A stretch of 64,000 bases of DNA from positions 124,001 through 188,000 of the forward strand of contig NZ_SOCP01000021.1 in the NCBI RefSeq assembly GCF_004364325.1, given 5' to 3'. Of this stretch, positions 57,971-64,000 are shown in pieces; the stretch's first letter is position 1; every line of letters begins with the position of its first letter. Under the pieces are notes generated by a model. The model saw only the letters and a list, made by a program, of their open reading frames with translations, did not search any database and was not told where the DNA came from. The translations under genes were made by a program, and so were the position numbers. The stretch comes from Actinophytocola oryzae (GTDB lineage: Bacteria; Actinomycetota; Actinomycetes; Mycobacteriales; Pseudonocardiaceae).

Positions 57971-58558
57971 ATGACCGCGACGGTGCCGACGGAGATCGAG
58001 GGCAAGCACCTACTGGGGCCGGGGGGATCGCTCAACACGAGATACCACAAGGCCGCGCTGTACCTGTTCGGGTTCGTCGTGATCGCGCACTGGGTCGAGC
58101 ACATCGCGCAGGCGTACCAGATCTACGTCCTGGACTGGGCCCGCCCGAAGGCGGGCGGTGCGCTCGGCCTCGCGTTCCCGTGGCTGGTGAAGTCCGAGTG
58201 GCTGCACTACGGGTTCGCCGTCTTCATGCTGGTGGGATTCGTGTTGCTGCGGCACGGGTTCACGGGCCGCGCACGCTCGTGGTGGAACGCCGCGATGTGG
58301 ATCCAGGTGTGGCACCACTTCGAGCACCTGCTCCTGCTGCTGCAGGCGCTGACCGGGTCGTACCTGATGGGCAGGCCGGTGCCGACCAGCATCGCCCAGC
58401 TCGTCTTCCCGCGTGTCGAGCTGCACCTGTTCTACAACGCGATCGTGTTCGTCCCGATGGTCGTCGCGATGGTGAGGCACCTACGGCCGACACCGCAGGA
58501 GCGTGCGCGGATGAAGTGTTCGTGCGCGGGGCACGCGCTGACCGGCGCCGCGGCCTGA
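57971..58558 (+). CDS. Histidine-bearing integral membrane protein
   Basis: I do not recognise this 195-residue protein. It has four hydrophobic segments, near residues 29-50, 75-95, 108-130 and 148-168. Histidines are placed in or at the ends of these: IAHWVEHIAQ, EWLHYGF, VWHHFEHLLLLLQ and VELHLFY. This HxxxH/HHxxH spacing is like that of membrane di-iron or heme proteins, although no known family fits. The end has CSCAGH, a possible extra metal site. It is followed by another membrane protein gene after one base, so the two are likely a complex. Confidence 0.68.
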   Translation: MTATVPTEIEGKHLLGPGGSLNTRYHKAALYLFGFVVIAHWVEHIAQAYQIYVLDWARPKAGGALGLAFPWLVKSEWLHYGFAVFMLVGFVLLRHGFTGRARSWWNAAMWIQVWHHFEHLLLLLQALTGSYLMGRPVPTSIAQLVFPRVELHLFYNAIVFVPMVVAMVRHLRPTPQERARMKCSCAGHALTGAAA

Positions 58559-58559
58559 C

Positions 58560-59228
58560 ATGTCGGTTCTGCTGCTGGCGACGGGCGAGCACGGCCACCT
58601 GGAGCTGGGGGTCACCATCGGCCCCATGGCTCTGCGGGTGGTCGTGCTCGCCGCCGTGCCGGTGGTCGCCGCGTTCGCCGTGCTGCGCGGGTTCCTCGGC
58701 GAACCGAGCCGCCGCACGACGATCGTCGTGGCGCTCGCGGCGGCCACGGCCGCGACGATGGAGTTGTTGCTGTCCGGTCGGGTGAACCTGCCGGAGCAGG
58801 TGATCCCGTTGCTGCTCGCGGCACTCGCGTTGCCGATCTACCTCGTCAGGTCTACCGACGAGCGGTTCGCGCGGGCCGTCGGCCTCGGTAGACGGTTCGC
58901 GCCGCTCGTGTACGCGGTGGTGGCCGCACTCGCGGTGGCGCAGTTCGGCCTGGCGTGGTTCGCCGACGCCGGCCGGGACCGCACGACCACCCTCCTGCAC
59001 ACCGGCGTGCTGCTCGGGCTCGTCGCGCTCGTGTGGTTCGCGATCGCCAGGCCACGCGGCCGCGGCGTCAACGTCGGCATGCTGGTCAGCGCCGCGGCAC
59101 TGGGCGTCGGACTGCTGGCCGGTACGGCGCAGGCGATCACCATGCGCCCGCCGGACCCGGTGCCCGACGCGACCGGGACCGGGACCGTGTCCTCGGCGGG
59201 CTTTCCGATGCTGTCTACTGTGGACTGA
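58560..59228 (+). CDS. Integral membrane protein, partner of the preceding gene
   Basis: I do not recognise this 222-residue protein. It has about six hydrophobic segments, including ALRVVVLAAVPVVAAFAVL and FAPLVYAVVAALAVAQFGL, and an N-terminal GEHGHLELGV with two histidines facing a membrane boundary. The C-terminal tail (PPDPVPDATGTGTVSSAG) looks extracytoplasmic. Such a pair of small membrane proteins could form a metal- or copper-handling unit, which would suit the two multicopper oxidases, but this is a guess. It overlaps the convergent PIG-L-family gene by 14 bases. Confidence 0.65.
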   Translation: MSVLLLATGEHGHLELGVTIGPMALRVVVLAAVPVVAAFAVLRGFLGEPSRRTTIVVALAAATAATMELLLSGRVNLPEQVIPLLLAALALPIYLVRSTDERFARAVGLGRRFAPLVYAVVAALAVAQFGLAWFADAGRDRTTTLLHTGVLLGLVALVWFAIARPRGRGVNVGMLVSAAALGVGLLAGTAQAITMRPPDPVPDATGTGTVSSAGFPMLSTVD

Positions 59229-59991
59229 TCCCGGCCAGCAGGTCGTCCTCGGGCAGCGAGGTCGGCACGTGACAGCGCGCCAGCTCGAAGTCCTCGGTCG
59301 GCCACACCGCCTGGCGGACGTGCACCGGCACCGCCAAGCGGTGTCGCACGGCCGGTGCCAGGAATCCGGCGTAGGCACGCAGCACCCGGTCGCGCACCGG
59401 GAAGAACTCGCCGCACGGCACCCGCGTGGTGATCCACCGCGTGCCGGGGGACGGTGCCGCGAGCCAGTCGCGGTAGGGCGACTCGAGGTCGCGCGCCAGC
59501 AGCGCCTCGTGCAGCGCACGCATCCGCGCCTCGCTCCATTCGTGCACGGTGTACAGCTTTCCCGGCTGCCACGCCTCGCCCGCGCCGGGGAACCGGGCCG
59601 CGTCGCCCGCCGCGTCGAACGCGGCGACCGACACCTCGCGGCAGCGCACCCGGTCCGGTCCGGGATCGGCGGTGTCGTCGTGCGCGACCACGACGTGCGG
59701 GCGGAACTCACGCAGCACCCGCACGAGCCGCTCGGTCGGCTCCGCGACCGGCACCGAGGCGAACGAGGTCCCACCCGGGCGCCCGAAGGCCGCGTAGCCG
59801 AGCCGGTGGTGCCCGGCTCCGAGCACCTCGCTCACGCCGTCGCCGCCGGTCGCGTCGCCGGTGCAGGTCACCACCATCACCTCGTGCCCCGCTGCGGCGT
59901 AGCGTGCCAGCGTCGCGGCGCCCTCGCCGGGCTCGTCGTCCCGGCGGGTGAGCACGGAGACCAGGCGCAGCGGCTCCCTCCTCGCCGTCAT
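59215..59991 (-). CDS. PIG-L/LmbE-family protein lacking zinc ligands
   Basis: This 258-residue protein aligns with the PIG-L deacetylases (MshB, LmbE): LVSVLTRRDDEPGEG at the N terminus, GHEVMVVTCTGDATGG, RPHVVVAHDD and VAAFDAAGDAARFPGAGE. The zinc motif AHPDDE reads TRRDDE, so the first zinc His is Arg, and the second region GHPDH reads PGPDR, so that His is lost as well. Zinc-dependent deacetylation is therefore unlikely unless other residues substitute. It overlaps the glycosyltransferase gene by four bases (ATGA), and such pairs usually glycosylate and then deacetylate. It may now be a binding or structural protein. Confidence 0.75.
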   Translation of the reverse strand: MTARREPLRLVSVLTRRDDEPGEGAATLARYAAAGHEVMVVTCTGDATGGDGVSEVLGAGHHRLGYAAFGRPGGTSFASVPVAEPTERLVRVLREFRPHVVVAHDDTADPGPDRVRCREVSVAAFDAAGDAARFPGAGEAWQPGKLYTVHEWSEARMRALHEALLARDLESPYRDWLAAPSPGTRWITTRVPCGEFFPVRDRVLRAYAGFLAPAVRHRLAVPVHVRQAVWPTEDFELARCHVPTSLPEDDLLAGISPQ

Positions 59992-61253
59992 GCGACCTCT
60001 GGTGCCCGCACGAGCAGGCTGGCCGCGACGAACCGCTCGTAGTCGGCGACCATCCTGGGCAGCAGGTACCGGCGCCGTGCGGACTCCTCGGCGCGCCGTC
60101 CGAGCCTGGCGCGCAGCAGCTCGTCGCCGAGCATCGTGCGCAGCGCGTACACCACGGCCTCGTTGTCACGCGGGTCGACCAGGAGCCCGTTGTGCCACGG
60201 GGAGACCTGCTCACGCAACCCGCCGACGTCCGCGGCCACCACGGCGCGGCCCTTGACCATCGCCTCGGTCACGCTCAGGCCGAAACCCTCGCCGAGGCTC
60301 TTCTGCAGCACCACGTCCGCCCGCCGCTGCAACGCGTTCACCACCAGCGCCGCGCGTTCGGTGTCGTCGTCGTCCGGCAGGACCAGGTGCACCCGCGCGC
60401 GTTCGGCGGGGGAGAGCGCGGCCCGCAGCGAGCGGATCTCCTCCAGCACGGCCCAGCCCTCCAGCGCGTCCTGCGTCTGGCCGTCGCAGGCCAGCACGAC
60501 GTGCACCTCCGGGGGCAGCTGGTGCACGAGCCGCAGCACCCCGGGCATCTCGGTGAGCGGGTCCCAGCGCGACACCTGCAGCACGAGCGGCGCGCCCGCG
60601 GGCAGCGGCCCGTCCTCGTCCACCTGCCCGAGGTTGCCCAGCAGGTCGGCGAACTCCAGCCGCGACAGCACGCGGTTCTTCGCCGAGTTCGGGTCGACGG
60701 CGGGTGCGACCACCCGCTTGCGGACCGGCGGCACCAGGGGCGGCGCGAACTCGGTCAGCGGCGTCATCACGATGTCCACATCGGACAGTTCGCCCGCGAA
60801 CGCATACCAGACGGCCGACGGGCCGGTCGCGCGCCCGTCGGTGGTGCCGACGTGGCAGTGCCACACCACGGCCATGCCCGCCGCCGCCAGCCGGGGTGCC
60901 ATGCCGAGGGTGGCCGGGTCGTGCAGGACCACCACGTCGCCGGGTGTGAGCCGCTCGACGAGCCGGTTCGCCTGCGACGCGAGCACGGTCCGGTAGCTGG
61001 GCAGCGACACCGCGAGCCGGTCGGTGGTCAGCGCGTCGGCCCTGCCGTGCAGCAGCTGGTGCAGGTACCTGGTGACGGCGAAGAACGCCGCGTCGCCCTC
61101 GACCACCGCCCACCCGACGGACAGGCCGGTCGCCACCTGGGCGGGCACGAGGCTCGAGAGCAGCTCGGCGACCCGGCCCCCGCGCGCGGTCGAGCTCACG
61201 TGTACCAGTCGCGGCCCGGCGCCCGGCGGGAGCGCCCAGGTCGGCGTCACCAT
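59988..61253 (-). CDS. Glycosyltransferase family 4-like (TreT-like)
   Basis: This 421-residue GT-B glycosyltransferase has an N-terminal acceptor domain with VHVSSTARGGRVAELLSSLV and VVLHDPATLGMAP, and a C-terminal donor domain with LVLQVSRWDPLTEMPG and the EGFGLSVTEAMVKGRAVVAA motif whose Glu residues bind the nucleotide sugar. It resembles trehalose synthase/phosphorylase-like members of GT4. It may glycosylate a cluster product or belong to trehalose-type metabolism at the cluster border. It is first in a two-gene minus-strand unit with the PIG-L-family gene. Confidence 0.8.
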   Translation of the reverse strand: MVTPTWALPPGAGPRLVHVSSTARGGRVAELLSSLVPAQVATGLSVGWAVVEGDAAFFAVTRYLHQLLHGRADALTTDRLAVSLPSYRTVLASQANRLVERLTPGDVVVLHDPATLGMAPRLAAAGMAVVWHCHVGTTDGRATGPSAVWYAFAGELSDVDIVMTPLTEFAPPLVPPVRKRVVAPAVDPNSAKNRVLSRLEFADLLGNLGQVDEDGPLPAGAPLVLQVSRWDPLTEMPGVLRLVHQLPPEVHVVLACDGQTQDALEGWAVLEEIRSLRAALSPAERARVHLVLPDDDDTERAALVVNALQRRADVVLQKSLGEGFGLSVTEAMVKGRAVVAADVGGLREQVSPWHNGLLVDPRDNEAVVYALRTMLGDELLRARLGRRAEESARRRYLLPRMVADYERFVAASLLVRAPEVA

Positions 61254-61389
61254 CTGTGGCCTTCCCGTCCTCCGGACGGTGCGGGCGCACCGCCTCGCCC
61301 CACGCGAACCGTGGTCATAGTTCTATTTTTTCGAGCCGCACCGGGCCGGGGCCACTTTCAGGTTGCGCTTGTGTAGAGCAATCCACCCT

Positions 61390-62703
61390 CTACTCCGGCA
61401 GTGCCCGTCCCCGGGTCTCCGGACAGAACGGGACGACGACCATGCCGACGACGTAGATGAGGCCGAGCACGGTCGCCGCGGTGCCGTAGCTGCCCAGTGC
61501 CGCGATGATCGTGCCCGCCAGCAGCGGACCGAGGAACGCGATGAACCTGGCCGCGTTGAACACGAAGGCGGCGCCGGTCGCACGCAGGTGCGTCGGGTAG
61601 AACTCCGGCAGCCACACCGGCATCCACGTGTACTGGCCGAGGGTGAAGAAGCCGTTGACCGCGCACAGCACCAGCACCAGCGCGAGATCGTGGGTCCACA
61701 GGAACAGGACCGGCGTCATCACCAGTGACAGCGCGAAGTAGGTGAACACCGTCGGCCTGCGGCCGAAGCGGTCGGCGGCGAAGCCGAGTGAGATGTAGCC
61801 CGCGATGGCGCCGACGTTGTAGATCATGCCCGCGGTCGACGCGTAGCTCTCCGGCGAGTGGCCGTCCTTCGCGGCCAGACTGCCGACGTACGCGGGCACC
61901 CACGTCGAGATGCCCCACCACGCGAGCGTGGTCACCGTCGACATGATCGAGCCGAGGATCGTCAGGCGTCGCAGCTTCGGGTCGGCCATGATCTGGCGCA
62001 GCGTGAAGCGGGTGTAGGTCCGTTCCTCCTCGGACAGGTCGGACTGGGCACGCAGGGAGTCCCTGCGCCTGGCCACCTTCGTCCACTTCTCCGACTCGGG
62101 CACGCTGCGGCGCAGCCACAGCGCGAACAGCGCGGGCAGGACCCCGATCAGGAACATGTACCGCCACGAGCCCGCGCCGAGCGGCGCGATGAAGTGCCAC
62201 GCGGCGGACGCGACGAAGAACCCGAGTCCCAGCCCGCACTGCATCAGCCCCGCGGCCTTGGCCCTGGCGTGCGCCGGCCACATCTCCGCGACCAGGGACG
62301 TGCCGGTGCCCCACTCCGAGCCGAGGGTCACGCCCGTCAGCAGCCGCAGGAACAGGAACGACTCCCAGTTCCACGCGAGCGCCGAGAGACCGGTGAACAC
62401 GGAGTACAGGGCGATCGAGATCAGCAGGACCTTCCTGCGGCCGAGGTAGTCGGCCACGATCCCGCCGAGGATGCCGCCTGCTCCCCAGCCGAGCAGGGTC
62501 ATCGCGATCGTCAGTCCGATGTAGAAGGCCGGGTTGCCGGTCGGGTGCAGCTGTTTGAGCGCCACGCCCGCGGTGAGGATCAGCGCGTAGGTCTCGAACC
62601 CGTCGAACAGCCAGCCGAGGTTGGCCGCGATCAGGGCCCGCCAGCGGGTGCGGTCGAGCGAGCGGTACCAGGGCGTTGTCGACGTCTCTCGCACTTCGGT
62701 CAT
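61390..62703 (-). CDS. MFS transporter, 12-TM metabolite/sugar-H+ symporter type
   Basis: This 437-residue transporter has about 12 hydrophobic segments with the signature LGWLFDGFETYALILTAG in TM1, GGIVADYLGRRKVLL after TM2, and a repeat YISLGFAADRFGRR after TM8. It matches the SHS/aromatic-acid or sialate-type symporters, which import organic acids or sugars. It is divergent from the CoxG-like gene over a region with a paired 20-base inverted repeat, so it probably belongs to a catabolic locus to the right of the cluster, for import of the substrate of the molybdenum hydroxylase encoded there. Confidence 0.85.
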   Translation of the reverse strand: MTEVRETSTTPWYRSLDRTRWRALIAANLGWLFDGFETYALILTAGVALKQLHPTGNPAFYIGLTIAMTLLGWGAGGILGGIVADYLGRRKVLLISIALYSVFTGLSALAWNWESFLFLRLLTGVTLGSEWGTGTSLVAEMWPAHARAKAAGLMQCGLGLGFFVASAAWHFIAPLGAGSWRYMFLIGVLPALFALWLRRSVPESEKWTKVARRRDSLRAQSDLSEEERTYTRFTLRQIMADPKLRRLTILGSIMSTVTTLAWWGISTWVPAYVGSLAAKDGHSPESYASTAGMIYNVGAIAGYISLGFAADRFGRRPTVFTYFALSLVMTPVLFLWTHDLALVLVLCAVNGFFTLGQYTWMPVWLPEFYPTHLRATGAAFVFNAARFIAFLGPLLAGTIIAALGSYGTAATVLGLIYVVGMVVVPFCPETRGRALPE

Positions 62704-62750
62704 GGAGCGACTCCTATGTCGTGCACCTGCGTCGACAGGGTAGTCCTGTA

Positions 62751-62878
62751 TACGACACTCGTTGTCCTGTGGAGCGGATGGTATGAGCGCTCCACGAGAC
62801 CGTCAAGACGCAGTCGACGAACTTGACACTTGGTCAAGACCCTCTTACGGTCCTAGTGACAGGACAAGCAGTCTCGTA
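62751..62878. promoter_or_regulatory. Paired 20-base inverted repeat, divergent operator
   Basis: TACGACACTCGTTGTCCTGT at 62751-62770 recurs inverted near 62859-62878 (ACAGGACAAGCAGTCTCGTA), matching at 17 of 20 bases; end coordinates may be off by one. The right copy covers the expected transcription start and leader of the CoxG-like gene. The two copies look like matching repressor sites for the divergent genes. Confidence 0.6.
62824..62852 (+). promoter_or_regulatory. Sigma70-type promoter of CoxG-like gene
   Basis: TTGACA (62824-62829), a 17-base spacer and TACGGT (62847-62852) fit a housekeeping promoter. The predicted start near 62859 leaves a short leader before the ATG at 62878 and lies in the inverted repeat. 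Confidence 0.6.
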
Positions 62879-63558
62879 TGGCGGTCTACATGAAACTTGC
62901 GTCCGAGTTCTCGGTCCCGGCGGCACCTGCCACGGTGTTCCCCCTGTTCTTCGATCCAGAGGTGATGCGTGGCCTCATCCCGGGATGTGAGGAGCTGGTC
63001 CGCGTCGACGACCGGACCTACCGGGGTCGCCTGGTCAACGAGGTCGCGCACGTGCGTTTCGCCGCGGGCTTCTCGGCGGCCGTCCAGTCGGTGACCGACG
63101 AGGAGACCAAGGAGGTCACCGCCGTCCTCAAGGGCGAGGACCGCAGGCTGGGCAGTTCGATCAAGATCGACGCGCGCCTGTCCGTACGCCCCGACGGCGA
63201 CGCCTCGGTGATCGGCTACGAGATGGACATGGCGCTGTGGGGCAAGCTCGGCCGCCTCGGCGAGCCGATCATCCGCCGCCGCAGCCGCGAGGTGGAGCTG
63301 GAGTTCGCCCGCTCGCTTGCCGCCGCCTGCGGCGCACCCGCGGAGGACCCGCCAGCGAGACAGGAGGGTCCCGCCCGCACCCCGGTGGCCGCCTCCAGGC
63401 CGGCCGTGAACGGTCGGACCACGCGGGTGCCCGCCGCCTCCGACGATCCGGATCCGTCGCTGCGGCTCGCGGTCGCCGCGACCCAGAAGCTCGCCATGGT
63501 CGCCGTGGCCACCTCCCTGACGGCCGTGCTGGTCGCCGTGTTCAGGCGGGGTCGCTGA
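62878..63558 (+). CDS. CoxG-like SRPBCC protein
   Basis: This 226-residue protein has the SRPBCC (START-like) domain of carbon monoxide dehydrogenase subunit G proteins: LASEFSVPAAPATVFPLFFD, GLIPGCEELVRVDD and AAACGAPAE after the last helix. A C-terminal hydrophobic segment (KLAMVAVATSLTAVLVAVF) would anchor it in the membrane, as in CoxG, which helps place or mature molybdenum hydroxylases. The linker (about 160-195) is Pro/Ala-rich. The ATG of the next gene overlaps its stop (TGATG), placing both in one operon. This locus is likely separate from the biosynthetic cluster. Confidence 0.87.
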   Translation: MAVYMKLASEFSVPAAPATVFPLFFDPEVMRGLIPGCEELVRVDDRTYRGRLVNEVAHVRFAAGFSAAVQSVTDEETKEVTAVLKGEDRRLGSSIKIDARLSVRPDGDASVIGYEMDMALWGKLGRLGEPIIRRRSREVELEFARSLAAACGAPAEDPPARQEGPARTPVAASRPAVNGRTTRVPAASDDPDPSLRLAVAATQKLAMVAVATSLTAVLVAVFRRGR

Positions 63559-64000
63559 TGCCCCGCCTGCACCGCCCCACCTCCCTCGACGAGGCCGTCG
63601 AGCTGCTGTCCACGCTGGACAACCCGATGGTCTACGGCGGCGGCACCGCCATCCAGATCCTCCTCAAGCAGGGCATCCTCTTCGCCGACAACTTCGTCGA
63701 CCTCGCACTCGTGCCCGGTCTGCGTGACGTCACCGAGGACGACGACGGCGTCACCGCGGGCCCCATGGTGACGATCCGCCGCATGGAGACCGCCGCCCCA
63801 CCGCTTGCCGCCGACGCGTACCGGCACGTAGCCAACCCACGGGTCCGGAACACCGCCAGCGTCGGCGGCAACCTCGCACACGGCGACTACCGCCTCGACC
63901 CGCCGACCGCGCTGCTCGTGCTGGACGCGGTCGTGCTGGCCACGTCGGTCCACGGCACCCGAGAGATCGGGATCCGCGAGTTCTTCACCGACTTCCAGCA
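63558..64000 (+). CDS. Molybdopterin hydroxylase FAD-binding subunit (CoxM-like), partial
   Basis: This is the first 147 codons of the medium, FAD-binding subunit of a xanthine dehydrogenase/CO dehydrogenase-family enzyme. RLHRPTSLDEAVELLSTL, the FAD pyrophosphate-binding VYGGGTAIQILLKQG, and VRNTASVGGNLAHGDYRLDP are diagnostic. The gene is cut by the window edge; large (CoxL) and small (CoxS) subunits should follow outside. With the MFS importer and CoxG-like protein it suggests oxidation of an imported aldehyde, purine or N-heterocycle. Confidence 0.9.
   Translation, partial: MPRLHRPTSLDEAVELLSTLDNPMVYGGGTAIQILLKQGILFADNFVDLALVPGLRDVTEDDDGVTAGPMVTIRRMETAAPPLAADAYRHVANPRVRNTASVGGNLAHGDYRLDPPTALLVLDAVVLATSVHGTREIGIREFFTDFQ

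Noticed and set aside
59215..59991. Frameshift as the cause of the missing AHPDDE motif in the PIG-L gene
   Set aside because: LVSVLTRRDDE aligns to LLAVHAHPDDE without gaps, so substitution explains it better than a frameshift.
1..64000. CRISPR arrays, tRNA or rRNA genes, insertion sequences or integrase genes
   Set aside because: None was seen: no regular short direct repeats with spacers, no tRNA-like cloverleaf noticed by eye, and no transposase or integrase protein. A tRNA scan was not possible here.

Overview
The window is high-GC actinomycete DNA with strong third-position GC bias, a Tat- and lipobox-bearing secretome, SARP/AfsR-type regulators and a recurrent ACTGAAGG-type palindrome. 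These features point to the Pseudonocardiales (Saccharothrix/Lentzea/Actinosynnema/Amycolatopsis-like); this is an inference from style, not a species identification. Most of the window, about 1 to 59 kb, reads as one accessory region: a biosynthetic gene cluster for a product built on a beta-amino aryl acid. It may be open on the left edge. The right edge (about 61.4 to 64 kb) looks like ordinary catabolism (MFS importer, CoxG-like protein, molybdopterin-hydroxylase FAD subunit).

Layout. 1-6.5 kb (minus strand): DAHP synthase (cut by the edge) and AroH chorismate mutase for aromatic supply, a DinB-fold protein, a 62-residue small protein, a SgcC4-like tyrosine 2,3-aminomutase and a C-A-PCP NRPS. 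6.7-11 kb: an orphan ABC solute-binding lipoprotein, a DUF2306 membrane protein, a multicopper oxidase that lacks key copper ligands, and an unknown protein. 11-19.8 kb (minus): two methyltransferases, a free-standing condensation enzyme, a DMSO-reductase-family molybdoenzyme, a FAD hydroxylase-like protein, an SDR and a RibD-like reductase. 20-24.6 kb (plus): an HpaB/SgcC-type aryl hydroxylase, a membrane acyltransferase and an intact multicopper oxidase. 24.7-33 kb: two 14-TM drug exporters, a tandem methyltransferase, a PhyH-type dioxygenase, a discrete PCP and a TylF-type O-methyltransferase. 33-41.5 kb (plus): P450, DUF2855 protein, two acyl-CoA-dehydrogenase-like monooxygenases, a SgcJ-like protein, an enediyne-type thioesterase, a flavin reductase, an epimerase-like SDR and a second DinB-fold protein. 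41.6-45 kb: a regulatory block (TetR, SARP, AraC and two paralogous small proteins sharing an operator). 45.2-50.3 kb: a tightly overlapping six-gene redox operon around a GMC oxidoreductase. 50.4-59.2 kb: a second SARP, a BldC-sized HTH protein, an Asn-Gly-His repeat protein, an ornithine-cyclodeaminase-like enzyme, a 48-residue secreted peptide, an AfsR-like STAND regulator, an HxlR regulator and two histidine-bearing membrane proteins. 59.2-61.3 kb: a PIG-L-family protein and a GT4 glycosyltransferase.

Inferred working model. Chorismate-derived tyrosine is turned into beta-tyrosine by the aminomutase, activated and tethered by the C-A-PCP protein, hydroxylated on the ring by the HpaB-type enzyme with its flavin reductase, and methylated. 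The free-standing C enzyme then transfers it, because the C domain inside the NRPS has a broken HHxxxDG motif. The set aminomutase, aryl hydroxylase, free C enzyme, flavin reductase, SgcJ-like protein and enediyne-type thioesterase resembles the beta-tyrosine arm of enediyne pathways such as C-1027. No enediyne PKS or any other PKS lies in the window, so either the PKS is further left or these parts have been reused for a different scaffold. I cannot name the product.
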